64,000 nt of DNA. Origin: CAVUAF01 sp963739375. GTDB taxonomy: Bacteria > Acidobacteriota > Terriglobia > Terriglobales > Acidobacteriaceae. The position numbers were made by a program, and so were the translations under genes. This document shows positions 36,539 through 45,545 of this stretch, one piece after another. The notes beneath the pieces were generated by a model, which searched no databases, was not told where the DNA came from, and saw only the letters and a list, made by a program, of their open reading frames with translations. How positions within the stretch are numbered: the stretch's first letter is position 1; the number at the start of each line of letters is the position of its first letter. Location of the stretch: assembly GCA_963739375.1 (NCBI GenBank), contig CAVUAF010000003.1, positions 186,001 through 250,000 of the forward strand, given 5' to 3'.

Positions 36539-37411
36539 TTACTTGCGGACATGCCGCCCCCTGCCCTTCAGGAGGGCCGCAATCTGCTGGGGGTTGGCCA
36601 CGGGGAGCGACCGCAGCGCCCAGCGGATCAGCGCCCGGTAAACCTCGCTCGCGCCCGGCACCGCGCGCATCGCCCGCAAGTGCTCGCGGACCGTGGTGAC
36701 ATCGCCACGCAGCAGCGGTCCACTGAAGGCCCCCGCCGCCCCGCGGGTAAAGAAGTTGTTGCTGGTCTTGGTGAGGATGGGACGCATCAGCGCGTGCGCC
36801 TGGCGCTGCGAGATGCCGGCAGTCTTCGCCAGCTCTTCCGCCACGGTGAGCACCGCTACGATCATGGGCGACGAGAACGAACCCAGCGCGTGGTACAGCG
36901 GCTTGGCTTCCGGCCGCACCTGGATCACCCGGCCGCCGAGGTCCTGTCCGACACGGCGCGCCAGCCTCACCGCCACGGCTTCGCCTTCGACAGCAAACGA
37001 AACGCCGTGAAACGCCGCTGGCACGCCGCGCACGAAGGTCATCATAGGATGCAGCGAGGCAATGGCGGCACCGCGGCGCTGCACGGGCGCCAGGAGCGCG
37101 CTGCTCAGGGCGCCGCTGGAATGCAGCACCGTTTTGCCGCGCCAGTGGCCGCGCCGCGCCAGCCGCCGCGCCACCGGGGCGATGGCATCGTCCGCCACGC
37201 ACAGCCAGATTACGTCTGCACCCAGCGTCGCCCGGGCGAGCGTCGTCGCCTCGGCGCCAATGCGTGTAGCCAGCTTGCGCGCGCGCCGCACGGCAGCGGC
37301 GTCGCGCGCCACCAGTTCATGGATCGGGTATCCGCGATCGTGCAGTGCCAGGCACAACGCACTGCCCAACGCACCGGGACCGATAATCGCGAGGCTGGGC
37401 TTCTTCGGCAC
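36539..37411 (-). CDS. Rossmann-like and DUF2520 domain-containing protein
   Basis: A 290-residue protein. An N-terminal dinucleotide fold (LAIIGPGALGSALCLALHD, VIWLCVADDAIAPVARRLA) is followed by VLHSSGALSSALL, ASLHPMMTF and a helical C-terminal DUF2520 domain (PLYHALGSFSSPMIVAVLT). It resembles F420/NADP oxidoreductase-like proteins; the substrate is unknown. It is divergent from the Nudix gene, with 82 bases between. Confidence 0.85.
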   Translation of the reverse strand: MPKKPSLAIIGPGALGSALCLALHDRGYPIHELVARDAAAVRRARKLATRIGAEATTLARATLGADVIWLCVADDAIAPVARRLARRGHWRGKTVLHSSGALSSALLAPVQRRGAAIASLHPMMTFVRGVPAAFHGVSFAVEGEAVAVRLARRVGQDLGGRVIQVRPEAKPLYHALGSFSSPMIVAVLTVAEELAKTAGISQRQAHALMRPILTKTSNNFFTRGAAGAFSGPLLRGDVTTVREHLRAMRAVPGASEVYRALIRWALRSLPVANPQQIAALLKGRGRHVRK

Positions 37412-37493
37412 CGCGCAGCAGTGTGGTGCTTCCGCACGCCGGATTCAAGTGCCGCGGCAAGCGCGCCCCCGCCTGGCGTTTATATTGGTGCGC

Positions 37494-38069
37494 ATGGCGC
37501 AACCCAAACGCAGCCCCCAGGTGAAGGTGATCCGGTCGCTCGCCGGGTTTCGCGGCCCGGTGTTCAACGTCACGTCGGAGATCGTGCGCGAGCCCAGCGG
37601 GGTGGAGGTACGGCGCGACATCGTGCGCCATCCCGGCTCGGTCGTGATCCTGGTGGTGGATGACAGCCCCGGGGAGCCGCGCGTCCTGCTGGAGCGGCAG
37701 TACCGCTACGCCGCCGGCGCGCGCCTGTGGGAATTGCCCGCCGGCCGCATCGACGCCGGCGAGCGCGAACTCGCTGCCGCCCAGCGCGAGTTGCTGGAGG
37801 AGACCGGGTTCCGCGCGCGCCACTGGCGCCGCATCCTGAAGTTCTACGCCAGCCCCGGCTTCCTCGACGAGATGCACGCGGTCTGGATGGCGCGCGAATT
37901 GACGCGCGGCGCCGCCCGCCCGGAGCACGACGAGGTCATCGCCAAGCGGTTCTTCCCGCTGGCCGCCGCGGTGCACCTGGTGCTGCGCGGCAAGATTCGC
38001 GACGCCAAGACCATCGCCGCAGTGTTGTGGCTGGCGCAGCAGCAGGACGCGGGCCGGCCGCGGCGCTGA
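37494..38069 (+). CDS. Nudix hydrolase, ADP-ribose pyrophosphatase type
   Basis: About 191 residues from ATG at 37494. The Nudix box is complete: GRIDAGERELAAAQRELLEETGF. It is preceded by the ADP-ribose pyrophosphatase start (VVILVVDD, VLLERQYRYAAGARLWELPA) and followed by FYASPGFLDEMHAVWMA. It likely cleaves ADP-ribose or related sugar nucleotides. Confidence 0.92.
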   Translation: MAQPKRSPQVKVIRSLAGFRGPVFNVTSEIVREPSGVEVRRDIVRHPGSVVILVVDDSPGEPRVLLERQYRYAAGARLWELPAGRIDAGERELAAAQRELLEETGFRARHWRRILKFYASPGFLDEMHAVWMARELTRGAARPEHDEVIAKRFFPLAAAVHLVLRGKIRDAKTIAAVLWLAQQQDAGRPRR

Positions 38070-38124
38070 CCTGGTTCGCCGCTGGAAATGCCCGTCCGGG
38101 GCTGGTTTTCAACGGCGCGCGCGC

Positions 38125-38153
38125 TTGACCGTGCCACGTCCTTGGGCGAGAAT
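38125..38153 (+). promoter_or_regulatory. candidate promoter of the cold-shock gene
   Basis: TTGACC (38125-38130), 17-base spacer, GAGAAT (38148-38153). It would give a leader of about 150 bases before the start codon at 38314, as in many cold-shock mRNAs. Confidence 0.4.
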
Positions 38154-38313
38154 AGCGGGTAGGAAAACGTGCACCAGGACGCAGCAAGCCAGATCGCGGC
38201 TTCCCTTCTCTGCTCCCGGCCTGCGCCTGCTTCTGGCTCGCCCGCTCTGGTGAGCGCCTTGCCCGGCCTGCCGGTCGCAACCCGTCAGCCCGCCCAGTTC
38301 GGAGGAAGTGAAA

Positions 38314-38526
38314 GTGGCACGCATTAAAGGAACTGTGAAGTGGTTCAACAACGCGAAAGGCTTCGGTTTTATCGGCCGTGACGACGGTCCGGATGTGTTC
38401 GTCCACTACAGCGCCATCCAGGGCGAGGGCTACAAGAGCCTGCAGGAAGGCGACCAGGTGGAGTTCGAAGTCGTGCAGGGGCAGAAGGGCCCCCAGGCGG
38501 AGAACGTAACCAAAGCCGGGGCCTGA
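38314..38526 (+). CDS. cold-shock domain protein (CspA family)
   Basis: A 70-residue single cold-shock domain: GTVKWFNNAKGFGFIGRDDG with RNP1 (KGFGFI) and RNP2 (VFVHYSAI), then LQEGDQVEFEV. It binds single-stranded RNA or DNA. GTG at 38314 is preferred, because GGAGGA (38301-38306) is 7 bases upstream; the GTG at 38308 would be only 1 base away. A terminator follows directly. Confidence 0.94.
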   Translation: MARIKGTVKWFNNAKGFGFIGRDDGPDVFVHYSAIQGEGYKSLQEGDQVEFEVVQGQKGPQAENVTKAGA

Positions 38527-38554
38527 CGCCGCGTCCTCACCCCGACCGCCGAGA

Positions 38555-38578
38555 CCCAGCCCCAACGGCTGGGTTTTG
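38555..38578 (+). terminator. intrinsic terminator after the cold-shock gene
   Basis: CCCAGCC (38555-38561) and GGCTGGG (38567-38573) form a perfect 7-pair stem with a 5-base loop and a following TTTT. Confidence 0.85.
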
Positions 38579-38624
38579 TACTTGCGGCGGCCACGTCAAT
38601 ACAATTTACTGTTCCTCCTCGCCC

Positions 38625-40454
38625 ATGCCGCGCAAGAAGAAACCCGGCGCCGAGTCAGCGGCTGCTGCACCGGCCGCCGCCCGGGCCAAGGACGCCGCCC
38701 CGGTCCGCCCGCCGGACAATCGCGCGGTCGCCACCATCCTCCACGAGGTCGCCGACCTGATGGAGGTGGATGGCGCCGATCCCTTCCGCATCCGCTCCTA
38801 TCGGCGCGCTGCCGAGGCCATCGAGGCGCTGCCCGGTCCGGTGGCCGACCTCGTCTCCGATTCCAGGAAGCTGCTGGAAATCCCCGGCATCGGCAAAGCG
38901 ATGTGCGCGCACCTGCAGGAGATCTTTCGTGACGGCAAGCTCGGCTACCACCAGGAGCTGCTCCAGAAGTACCGTCCCTCGATCCTCGAGCTGCTCAAAA
39001 TCTCGGGCCTGGGGCCGAAGACGATCGCGCTGCTGTGGAGCGCGTTCCAGGTGTGCGACATCGCCGGCGTGGAGAAACTGGCGCGCGCCGGCAAGATCCG
39101 CGAGCTGCCGCGCATGGGCGAGAAGCAGGAGCAGAAGATCCTGCAGTCCATCGCGAACTACCGGCGCGTAGCCGGACGCTACTACCTGGACGACGCCGAC
39201 CGCCTGGCTACACAACTAATTGCGCACATTGGGCGCATGCGCGGCATCGAGAACATCACGCCCGCCGGCTCGCTGCGCCGTGGCCGCGAAACCGTGGGTG
39301 ACCTCGACCTGCTCATCACCGGGCCGCTGGCCGAGAAGGAGACGCTGCGCGAGATGGTCATCGACCGCATCCTCGTCTTCCCCGGCATCGCCGAAGTCCT
39401 CGCCCGCGGCGAAAACAAGGTCAGCTTCCGCATGCAGCGCGGCATGCAGGTGGATGTGCGGCTGCTCCCCTCCGACTCCTTCGGCGCCGCGCTGCAGTAC
39501 TTCACCGGCTCCAAGCAGCACAGCGTGGCGCTGCGGCAGCGCGCTCTCAAGCTTGGTTTCACCCTCAACGAGTACGGTTTGGCGCGCCTCGACAACGACC
39601 AGCGCGTTGCCGGCCGCACCGAGGAGGAGATCTACGCCAGGCTCGGCCTGCGCTACATCGAGCCCGAGCTGCGCGAGAGCGCCGGCGAGATCGAGGCCGC
39701 CGCGGCGGGCGAGGTGCCCGAGCTGGTGCGCCTGGAAGACATCCAGGGCGACGTCCACATGCATACCGTCGCCACCGACGGCCGCAGCACCATCGAGGAA
39801 ATGATCGCGGCCGCCCGCGAACGCGGCTATCGCTATATGGCGATCACCGATCACTCCAAGAACCTCGCCTTCGCCAACGGCCTCGACGACGCGCGCGCCG
39901 AGGAGCACATCCGCAAAATTCGCGCGGCCGCCCAACGCTACGACGACATCACCGTATTTGCCGGCATCGAGGTCGACATCCTCGCCGACGGCGCGCTCGA
40001 TCTCTCCGACTCCGTGCTGGAGCAGATGGACGTGGTGATCGCCAGCGTCCATTCCCACTTCCAGCAGGAGCCGGCACAGACCACCGACCGCCTGCTGCGC
40101 GCGATTGCCAACCAGAACGTCAGCCTCATCGGGCATCCCACCGGGCGCATCCTGCTGCGCCGCGAAGGCTACAGCTTCGACCTGGACGCGGTGCTGCGCG
40201 CCGCCGCCGAGCACCGTGTGGCCATGGAGCACAATTCGTATCCCGACCGCCTCGACCTCTGCGACCGCCACCTGCGCCTGGCGCATGAGCGCGGTGTCAA
40301 GATCGTGGTCAACACCGACGCGCACCACACCTCGCACCTGGAAAAAATCCGCTACGGCATTACCCAGCTGCGCCGTGGCTGGATGACCCGCGCCGACGTC
40401 CTGAACACGCGCGGGCCGCAGGAATTCGCGCGCGCGATGAAGCACGAGTGGTAG
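38625..40454 (+). CDS. polX: DNA polymerase/3'-5' exonuclease PolX
   Basis: A 609-residue protein with a disordered Lys/Ala start, helix-hairpin-helix DNA binding (LLEIPGIGKAMCAHL, ISGLGPKTIALLW), the Pol-X nucleotidyltransferase centre (GSLRRGRETVGDLDLLITG; later VDVRLLP), and a C-terminal PHP phosphoesterase (DVHMHTVATDGRSTIEEMI, ITDHSKN, AGIEVDIL, VIASVHSHF, NTDAHHTSHL). It fills small gaps in base-excision repair. Length is typical of bacterial PolX. Confidence 0.95.
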   Translation: MPRKKKPGAESAAAAPAAARAKDAAPVRPPDNRAVATILHEVADLMEVDGADPFRIRSYRRAAEAIEALPGPVADLVSDSRKLLEIPGIGKAMCAHLQEIFRDGKLGYHQELLQKYRPSILELLKISGLGPKTIALLWSAFQVCDIAGVEKLARAGKIRELPRMGEKQEQKILQSIANYRRVAGRYYLDDADRLATQLIAHIGRMRGIENITPAGSLRRGRETVGDLDLLITGPLAEKETLREMVIDRILVFPGIAEVLARGENKVSFRMQRGMQVDVRLLPSDSFGAALQYFTGSKQHSVALRQRALKLGFTLNEYGLARLDNDQRVAGRTEEEIYARLGLRYIEPELRESAGEIEAAAAGEVPELVRLEDIQGDVHMHTVATDGRSTIEEMIAAARERGYRYMAITDHSKNLAFANGLDDARAEEHIRKIRAAAQRYDDITVFAGIEVDILADGALDLSDSVLEQMDVVIASVHSHFQQEPAQTTDRLLRAIANQNVSLIGHPTGRILLRREGYSFDLDAVLRAAAEHRVAMEHNSYPDRLDLCDRHLRLAHERGVKIVVNTDAHHTSHLEKIRYGITQLRRGWMTRADVLNTRGPQEFARAMKHEW

Positions 40455-40511
40455 TAATGGTGGGGCGCCGGCGCTCGCGCGCCGATGTTCAGCCGCGTAT
40501 AAGGAGGCCCC

Positions 40512-41099
40512 GTGGACGAACCACCACGCCCGCCGTCAGTCTCTGCTCCGCCGCCCACGCCGCCCGACGCCGGGCATATTCCGTTTACGGAAGAGTTCGA
40601 TCGCGCCAAGTGGACGCTCCCGCCGCTGCCCGTTCTCGGCGTCGGCCTCGCCATCTTCGCCCTCGCGCTCACCATTGTGATGTGGTTTGGACGCTACCAG
40701 CCCGCGGTCTCGGGCACGGTAAGCGACGTCTTCGCCGTCGAGCAGGTGAGCGGTGAAGCCGTGCTGCTGACGGCGCAGGTCACCGTCCGCAACGATACCG
40801 ACAAAGCGCTTTTCATCAAGCAGATCAAGGGCGAACTGCGGGCCGACAACCGGACCCTGGCCGACGATGCTGCCGCCACCTCCGACTTCGAGCGCTACTT
40901 CACCGGCTACCCGGACCTGCGCCCGCACGCCACCGCGCCGCTGAAAAACGAGACCCGGGTCGCGCCGCACCAGCAGGTCAGCGGCACCGTCGTCTTCGGC
41001 TTCCCGGTGACCAAGCAGCAGTTCGACGCGCGCCAGGAACTGAAGATCATCGTCGTCCCCTACGACCGCCGCGAAGTGCCCATCAGCGAGAAGAGATAA
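40512..41099 (+). CDS. membrane-anchored protein with an extracytoplasmic beta domain, unknown function
   Basis: A 195-residue protein from a GTG with AAGGAGG upstream. A Pro-rich N-terminus precedes one membrane helix at about residues 41-60 (VLGVGLAIFALALTIVMWF). The rest is a beta-sandwich-like domain (SGEAVLLTAQVTVRNDTDKA, then QVSGTVVFGFPVTKQQFDA) typical of DUF-type membrane-anchored proteins. Family not recognised. It sits between polX and purQ. Confidence 0.8.
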   Translation: MDEPPRPPSVSAPPPTPPDAGHIPFTEEFDRAKWTLPPLPVLGVGLAIFALALTIVMWFGRYQPAVSGTVSDVFAVEQVSGEAVLLTAQVTVRNDTDKALFIKQIKGELRADNRTLADDAAATSDFERYFTGYPDLRPHATAPLKNETRVAPHQQVSGTVVFGFPVTKQQFDARQELKIIVVPYDRREVPISEKR

Positions 41100-41192
41100 T
41101 CGGCCCGACGGAGCAATGAGCCGATCGCCAATCCCTGTGCATCTGTGTTCCTCGGTGGCCGGATTCGTGTTTGTCTTTGCTAGACTCGACCT

Positions 41193-41891
41193 ATGAAATT
41201 CGGCGTGATCGTCTTCCCCGGCTCCAACTGCGACCACGACGCGTACCACGTTGCCGGCAAGGTTGCCGGCCAGCCTGTCACCTTTCTGTGGCACGAGGCG
41301 CACGACCTGGAGAGCTGCGACGTCATCATCGTGCCCGGGGGTTTCGCTTACGGCGACTACCTGCGCACCGGCGCCATCGCCCGTTTCTCGCCGGTCATGG
41401 AATCGGTCGGCCGCTTCGCCGGCTCAGGCGGGCTGGTCATCGGCATCTGCAACGGCTTCCAGATCCTCTGCGAGGCCGGCCTGCTCCCCGGAGCGCTCAT
41501 GCGCAACGCGGGCCTGAAGTACATCTGCAAGTTCGTGCACGTGCGCGTGGAGAACGCCGACACGCCGTTCACCAATGCTTGCCGCGAAGGCGAGGTGTTG
41601 CACATCCCCATCGGCCACATGGAAGGCAACTATTTCTGCGACCCGGATACCTACGCGCAGCTTGCCGCTCAGCAGCGCATTGTCTTCCGCTATTCGACCC
41701 CGGACGGCGACGTCACTCCGGCAGCGAATCCCAACGGCTCGCTGCACAACATCGCCGGCATCTGCAGTGAGGGGCGCAACGTGCTGGGCATGATGCCCCA
41801 CCCGGAGCGCGCCAGCGAACCCGAACTGGGTTCCACCGACGGCTTCAAGGTCTTCCAGTCGCTGGTCGCGGCCCTGGCGCGGACCGCCTAA
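41193..41891 (+). CDS. purQ: phosphoribosylformylglycinamidine synthase subunit PurQ
   Basis: A 232-residue class I glutamine amidotransferase. It starts MKFGVIVFPGSNCDHDAY, with the catalytic Cys in IGICNGFQIL and the His-Glu pair in MMPHPERASE. It supplies ammonia to PurL in purine synthesis. Small-PurQ type, so it needs separate PurL and PurS, which are not in this window. Confidence 0.96.
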   Translation: MKFGVIVFPGSNCDHDAYHVAGKVAGQPVTFLWHEAHDLESCDVIIVPGGFAYGDYLRTGAIARFSPVMESVGRFAGSGGLVIGICNGFQILCEAGLLPGALMRNAGLKYICKFVHVRVENADTPFTNACREGEVLHIPIGHMEGNYFCDPDTYAQLAAQQRIVFRYSTPDGDVTPAANPNGSLHNIAGICSEGRNVLGMMPHPERASEPELGSTDGFKVFQSLVAALARTA

Positions 41892-41946
41892 TCGCCCCGC
41901 GCTTCCCGTTTACTTTCGCGACGAGTAACGGTACGCTCCGCCACCC

Positions 41947-42045
41947 ATGGGGTCCGATCTCTACCGGCAATTCTGGCGACGCTGCGTCCGCAACCTGCTG
42001 ATCGGGACTGCGCAGTCGGCGGTGGTGCACGCGAGCCCCACCTGA
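41947..42045 (+). other. possible 32-codon small ORF
   Basis: An ATG-started frame (MGSDLYRQFWRRCVRNLLIG, then twelve more residues) occupies part of the 279-base gap after purQ. No clear ribosome site is seen. Basic and hydrophobic residues could make a small membrane-interacting peptide, but chance is at least as likely. Confidence 0.2.
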
Positions 42046-42170
42046 CGCTACGCGGTGCCTTCCGTGGTTCTAGGTCTTTCTTCTGCTATTGTCCGGGTCT
42101 CTTCCCTGTTCTAAAGTCGGCGTAAGAGTCCTGTCGCTGCCCGATTCGGCAGCGGTGGTGGAGGAAACTA

Positions 42171-43046
42171 ATGAAAAGAAATCTCGCCGGGATGCTAGTG
42201 CTGGCGCTGGTCGGTACTGTGATGGGGATGGGGCTGGCGTACGCGCAAGAAGCGGCGCCGGCGTCGCATCCCGCCAAGCCGTCACCCGTGCGCGTCGCAC
42301 CGACGCCCACGGAGAGGCCTGCACCCCAGAAAGCTGCGGCTGCTGCGCCTGTCTCGGTTCGGGCGGCACAACCGGCGCCCGTCACCGACTCCGCGGTTGC
42401 GCAGGAGACGCCGGCCTTGCAGACCGCGGAGCGTAACGCGCTGCTCGAGGGCACCTATCTGCCCACCGGCACGACCCTGAAGATCACGCTCGACGCCAGC
42501 CTCTCGACGGCAAAGAACCACGAGGGCGATCCTTTCTCCGGGCATGTCGTGGAGGCGGTCACGGTCGACGGCAAAACCATCGTGCCCGTGGGCGCGGTGG
42601 TGGAGGGGAAAGTTGCACGCGCCGCGCAGCCGCGCCGCATCCGCGGCACCTCGATGATCGACCTGCGGCCGGAAATGATCGTCATGCCCAACGGCACGCG
42701 CTATCACCTGAGCGCCGCCGTGGTGGACACCGGCACGCCCAAGCAGTTCGACGTGGATGAAGAAGGCCGCATCCGGCCCGCGGGCTCGAAGATGAAGACG
42801 CTGCGCGAGATCGGCATCGGTGCGGGGGCCGGCGCGCTGCTCGGCGCAGCGACCGTCCATACCCCGCACGCCACTGTCCTTGGCGCGGGTATGGGCGCCG
42901 GCGCCGCGGTGGTGTACTGGCTCATCTCCCGGCATCCGGAACAGCTCCCCGCCAGCACCCAGCTCTATCTGGAGCTCAATCGCCCTCTGGCCCTGACGGC
43001 GGCCGCGGCCACCACGCAAACCGCCGCCGTGCCCACGGGACAGTGA
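42171..43046 (+). CDS. secreted protein with a VirB10/TrbI-like beta domain
   Basis: A 291-residue protein. Signal peptide (MKRNLAGMLVLALVGTVMGM, then GLAYAQ), an Ala/Pro-rich linker to about residue 80, then LLEGTYLPTGTTLKITLDAS and IVPVGAVVEGKVARA, resembling the VirB10/TrbI beta-barrel segment (insulation of a hydrophilic ligand through promoter of ring assembly). A glycine-zipper-like stretch follows (GIGAGAGALLGAATV, GAGMGAGAAVVYWLI). No other secretion genes are nearby. ATG follows GGAGG. Confidence 0.75.
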   Translation: MKRNLAGMLVLALVGTVMGMGLAYAQEAAPASHPAKPSPVRVAPTPTERPAPQKAAAAAPVSVRAAQPAPVTDSAVAQETPALQTAERNALLEGTYLPTGTTLKITLDASLSTAKNHEGDPFSGHVVEAVTVDGKTIVPVGAVVEGKVARAAQPRRIRGTSMIDLRPEMIVMPNGTRYHLSAAVVDTGTPKQFDVDEEGRIRPAGSKMKTLREIGIGAGAGALLGAATVHTPHATVLGAGMGAGAAVVYWLISRHPEQLPASTQLYLELNRPLALTAAAATTQTAAVPTGQ

Positions 43047-43077
43047 ATGAATTTGTGATTTCTGATTGGCGATTTGC

Positions 43078-43119
43078 TGATTTGCGATTGGGACTCTGCC
43101 ACGGCCCAATCGCAAATCA
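43078..43119. repeat. perfect 15-bp AT-rich inverted repeat
   Basis: TGATTTGCGATTGGG (43078-43092) and CCCAATCGCAAATCA (43105-43119) are exact complements with a 12-base loop, nested in a looser outer pair of related words (43060 to 43141). It lies between convergent genes. Confidence 0.75.
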
Positions 43120-43143
43120 CAGGTCGGCAATTGCAAATCAGGT

Positions 43144-45399
43144 TCAGTAGTACAGCGCGGCGAGTTCGCGCTCGCTGAGCAGGTCGATTCCCACCCAGCC
43201 TTCCACCGGAAGCGCGTCCAGCGGCAATCCTGCCTGCCATAACGAGACGCGCAGGCGCAGCTTTCCGCCCCAGCGGGTATCCAGCAAGGCCAGCGGGATG
43301 CGCATCTGGAGATCGTTGCGCGCGCGGCAGCGCAGCTCGCGCGGCGCCTCCTGCGCCGGCAATTTCGCGGCCGCGGCGCCGCGCCGTCCTTCCGCCGACG
43401 CCGGGCCCGCTCCCTGCTTCAGGGCAACCCCCGCAATCGCACCCTTCTCGACGTGCACCGTCAGCCGCAACCAGCGGCTGGGCGGGACACTGCCGGAGGC
43501 CAGATGCTCCACTGTGACCACCGCCTCCAGGCCGCGGGCCCGCGCTTGTGCCGGCAGCTTGCCGCCCACAAATTCCAGGCGCAGGTAGAGGAACTGTTCG
43601 TCAATCCCGGCCTGCAACGAATCCAGCAGGAACTGGCGCCCATGCATGGCCGAGGTGCTGCGGTCGGCGACGTACATGGCTGCTCCCATCCAGTCGAAAT
43701 ATCGCGGCGGACGCTCCAGGTCGGGATGCACGTAGGCCGTCTGCCGGACGAAGTAGGGCCGCGCCGCGGCGGCCGCAATGGGCTGGGCCAGCGATTCCGG
43801 CGGCGTCCCCCCCAGCGCGTGGTAGATGTTCGACAGGTGCTTCCGGTACAACTCGTCGAAGTCGCGGTCGTTGGCGGAGTGGTGCTCCGGGCCGTACCAC
43901 CAGTTCCAGTCGGAGCCTTCGGCGATCAGCAGTTCCTCGAAGGCCAGCGCCCGTGCCTCCGGGGACGCCTGGGCGGAGCTTTGCGTACAAAAGTCGCGGG
44001 CCTCGGAAAGGTAGTCCCAGGAGCGATTGTCTTCGGGCGCACCGATCCACACGTTGAAGTTGGCGTTGATCCAGGAGCCGGGGACGAGGGCGCCGAGCTT
44101 CCGCGGCTCGCGTTGCCGCGCGATCGCTTCCGACACCGTGACCGCCTCCAGGTCGCGCTCCCGCGCCAGCCCGTCGTAGAAGTAGCGCAGGAAGTCCCGC
44201 CCTGAACGCGGGTAGCACTCCCACGCATTCTCGCCGTCCAGGATGATCGGGACCACGGCATCATGTTTCGCTTTAACAAGAGATTCCGTCGAATACTTGA
44301 TGCGTTGAATGAGATGTTGCGCCGCCTGCGCGGCGGGCATCCCGGAGTAGACGAAGCCGATCAGGTCGCTCAACGCGTGGTCGCGAAACAGCAGGTGCAT
44401 GCGGGTGGCGCCGTGTTCGTAGCGATGTACGGTGTAGAGCTGCGCCGCTGCCTGCGGGTTGAGCCGCCCGTCGTTGCCGCGCGCGAGCCCAGTCCCCAGG
44501 CTGCGCCCGAGCACGCCTTCGTCGGTCGCCATCCATTCCACCCCGAGTTCGTGGGCAATCGCCAGCACCTCGGCAGAGACGCTGCCCTCGCTGGGCCACA
44601 CGCCGCGCGGGCGCAGTCCAAAGACCCGTTGCTGCAGGTCGAGGCCGCGCTGCAGCTGCTCGCGGGCATCCTCCGGATGTCGGAAGCGCCGCTGCGGCAG
44701 CGGCAGGCCCGGCGCTGCCACCGCCCCGGCTTCCGTATCGCACAGCAGCGGCAGGATCGGGTGATAGAACGGCGAGGTGGAAATCTCGATGCTGCCGCGC
44801 TCCGCCGCCGCCCGGTACGCCGGCAACGCCCGCGCCAGCAGCTCGCGCTGCACGCCCACGACGAAGTCCCGCGCTTCCCCGGGATAGTGACGGCCGCGCT
44901 TCACCAGGGCCGCGATCTCCGGCTCCGCCAGGAAATACTCGTCAAACCACACCAGCTGCGAGAGCACCTGGAGATCGGTAAAATCCTGCTCCTGGAAGAG
45001 CGGCTCGGCGCGTTCGGGATCGGCGCCGGCGGAGCGGAAGCGCTCGTACAGTTCGGCGTAGCGCGGATAGCGCCCGATCATGTGCGTCGCGTTCGCCTGA
45101 AAGAGGTAGGCGAGGGCGAAGCGCCGCTGCTCCGGACTGAGCTCCCGCGCCGGTGTCGCTGCGGCTTGCAGGAAGGGATCGCGGGCCGCTCCGCTGACGT
45201 AATCCTCCAGCTGCGCGATCAGCGATGGGACCAGGTTGAACGTCTGGTGGACGCTGGGAAACTCCTCCAGCAGCCGCACCATGCCGTAGTAGTCCTTGAG
45301 GCCGTGCAGCCGGACCCACGGCAGCCGGTATTCTCCCGTCACCAGGTCCTTGTAAAAGGGCTGGTGCATGTGCCAGAGGACGACGACGCGGATGGGCAT
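43144..45399 (-). CDS. glycoside hydrolase family 57 (alpha-amylase/glucanotransferase type)
   Basis: About 751 residues from ATG at 45399; the 12 residues readable upstream are translated repeat. It starts with the GH57 opening VVLWHMHQPFYKDL (motif 1), then GVWPSEGSVSAEV with the nucleophile-type Glu, WMATDEGVLG with the acid/base-type Asp, and LDGENAWECY. Further C-terminal beta domains hold low-complexity linkers. GH57 enzymes act on alpha-glucans such as glycogen. It is divergent from lptFG. Confidence 0.92.
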   Translation of the reverse strand: MPIRVVVLWHMHQPFYKDLVTGEYRLPWVRLHGLKDYYGMVRLLEEFPSVHQTFNLVPSLIAQLEDYVSGAARDPFLQAAATPARELSPEQRRFALAYLFQANATHMIGRYPRYAELYERFRSAGADPERAEPLFQEQDFTDLQVLSQLVWFDEYFLAEPEIAALVKRGRHYPGEARDFVVGVQRELLARALPAYRAAAERGSIEISTSPFYHPILPLLCDTEAGAVAAPGLPLPQRRFRHPEDAREQLQRGLDLQQRVFGLRPRGVWPSEGSVSAEVLAIAHELGVEWMATDEGVLGRSLGTGLARGNDGRLNPQAAAQLYTVHRYEHGATRMHLLFRDHALSDLIGFVYSGMPAAQAAQHLIQRIKYSTESLVKAKHDAVVPIILDGENAWECYPRSGRDFLRYFYDGLARERDLEAVTVSEAIARQREPRKLGALVPGSWINANFNVWIGAPEDNRSWDYLSEARDFCTQSSAQASPEARALAFEELLIAEGSDWNWWYGPEHHSANDRDFDELYRKHLSNIYHALGGTPPESLAQPIAAAAARPYFVRQTAYVHPDLERPPRYFDWMGAAMYVADRSTSAMHGRQFLLDSLQAGIDEQFLYLRLEFVGGKLPAQARARGLEAVVTVEHLASGSVPPSRWLRLTVHVEKGAIAGVALKQGAGPASAEGRRGAAAAKLPAQEAPRELRCRARNDLQMRIPLALLDTRWGGKLRLRVSLWQAGLPLDALPVEGWVGIDLLSERELAALYY

Positions 45400-45407
45400 G
45401 AAGATTT

Positions 45408-45543
45408 CGAGTTTCCAGTTTCCAGTTTCTAGCATACCCTGCGGCAGGAGTCGCAGGCTTGTTCTGCCGCAGCGCTCTGTCGGGGCAGGAGCGACCCAGG
45501 CCGGCTTGCCGGCTTGCAGCTGGAAACCGGAAGCCTGAAACTG
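45408..45543. repeat. AGTTTCCAG-type word repeat in a divergent start region
   Basis: Left arm at about 45408-45434 (GAGTTTCCAGTTTCCAG repeats) and right arm at about 45519-45543 (GCTGGAAACCGGAAGCC, then TGAAACTG) form an imperfect inverted repeat enclosing the gap between the GH57 and lptFG start codons. Confidence 0.55.
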
Positions 45544-45545
45544 CC

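Noticed and set aside
41947..42045. Small ORF considered as a confident gene
   Set aside because: No ribosome site, no homology recognised and only 32 codons; kept as a low-confidence entry only.
45400..45435. 12-residue N-terminal extension of the GH57 enzyme
   Set aside because: It reads ETGNWKLE, a translation of the AGTTTCCAG word repeat; the conserved GH57 start is at 45399.
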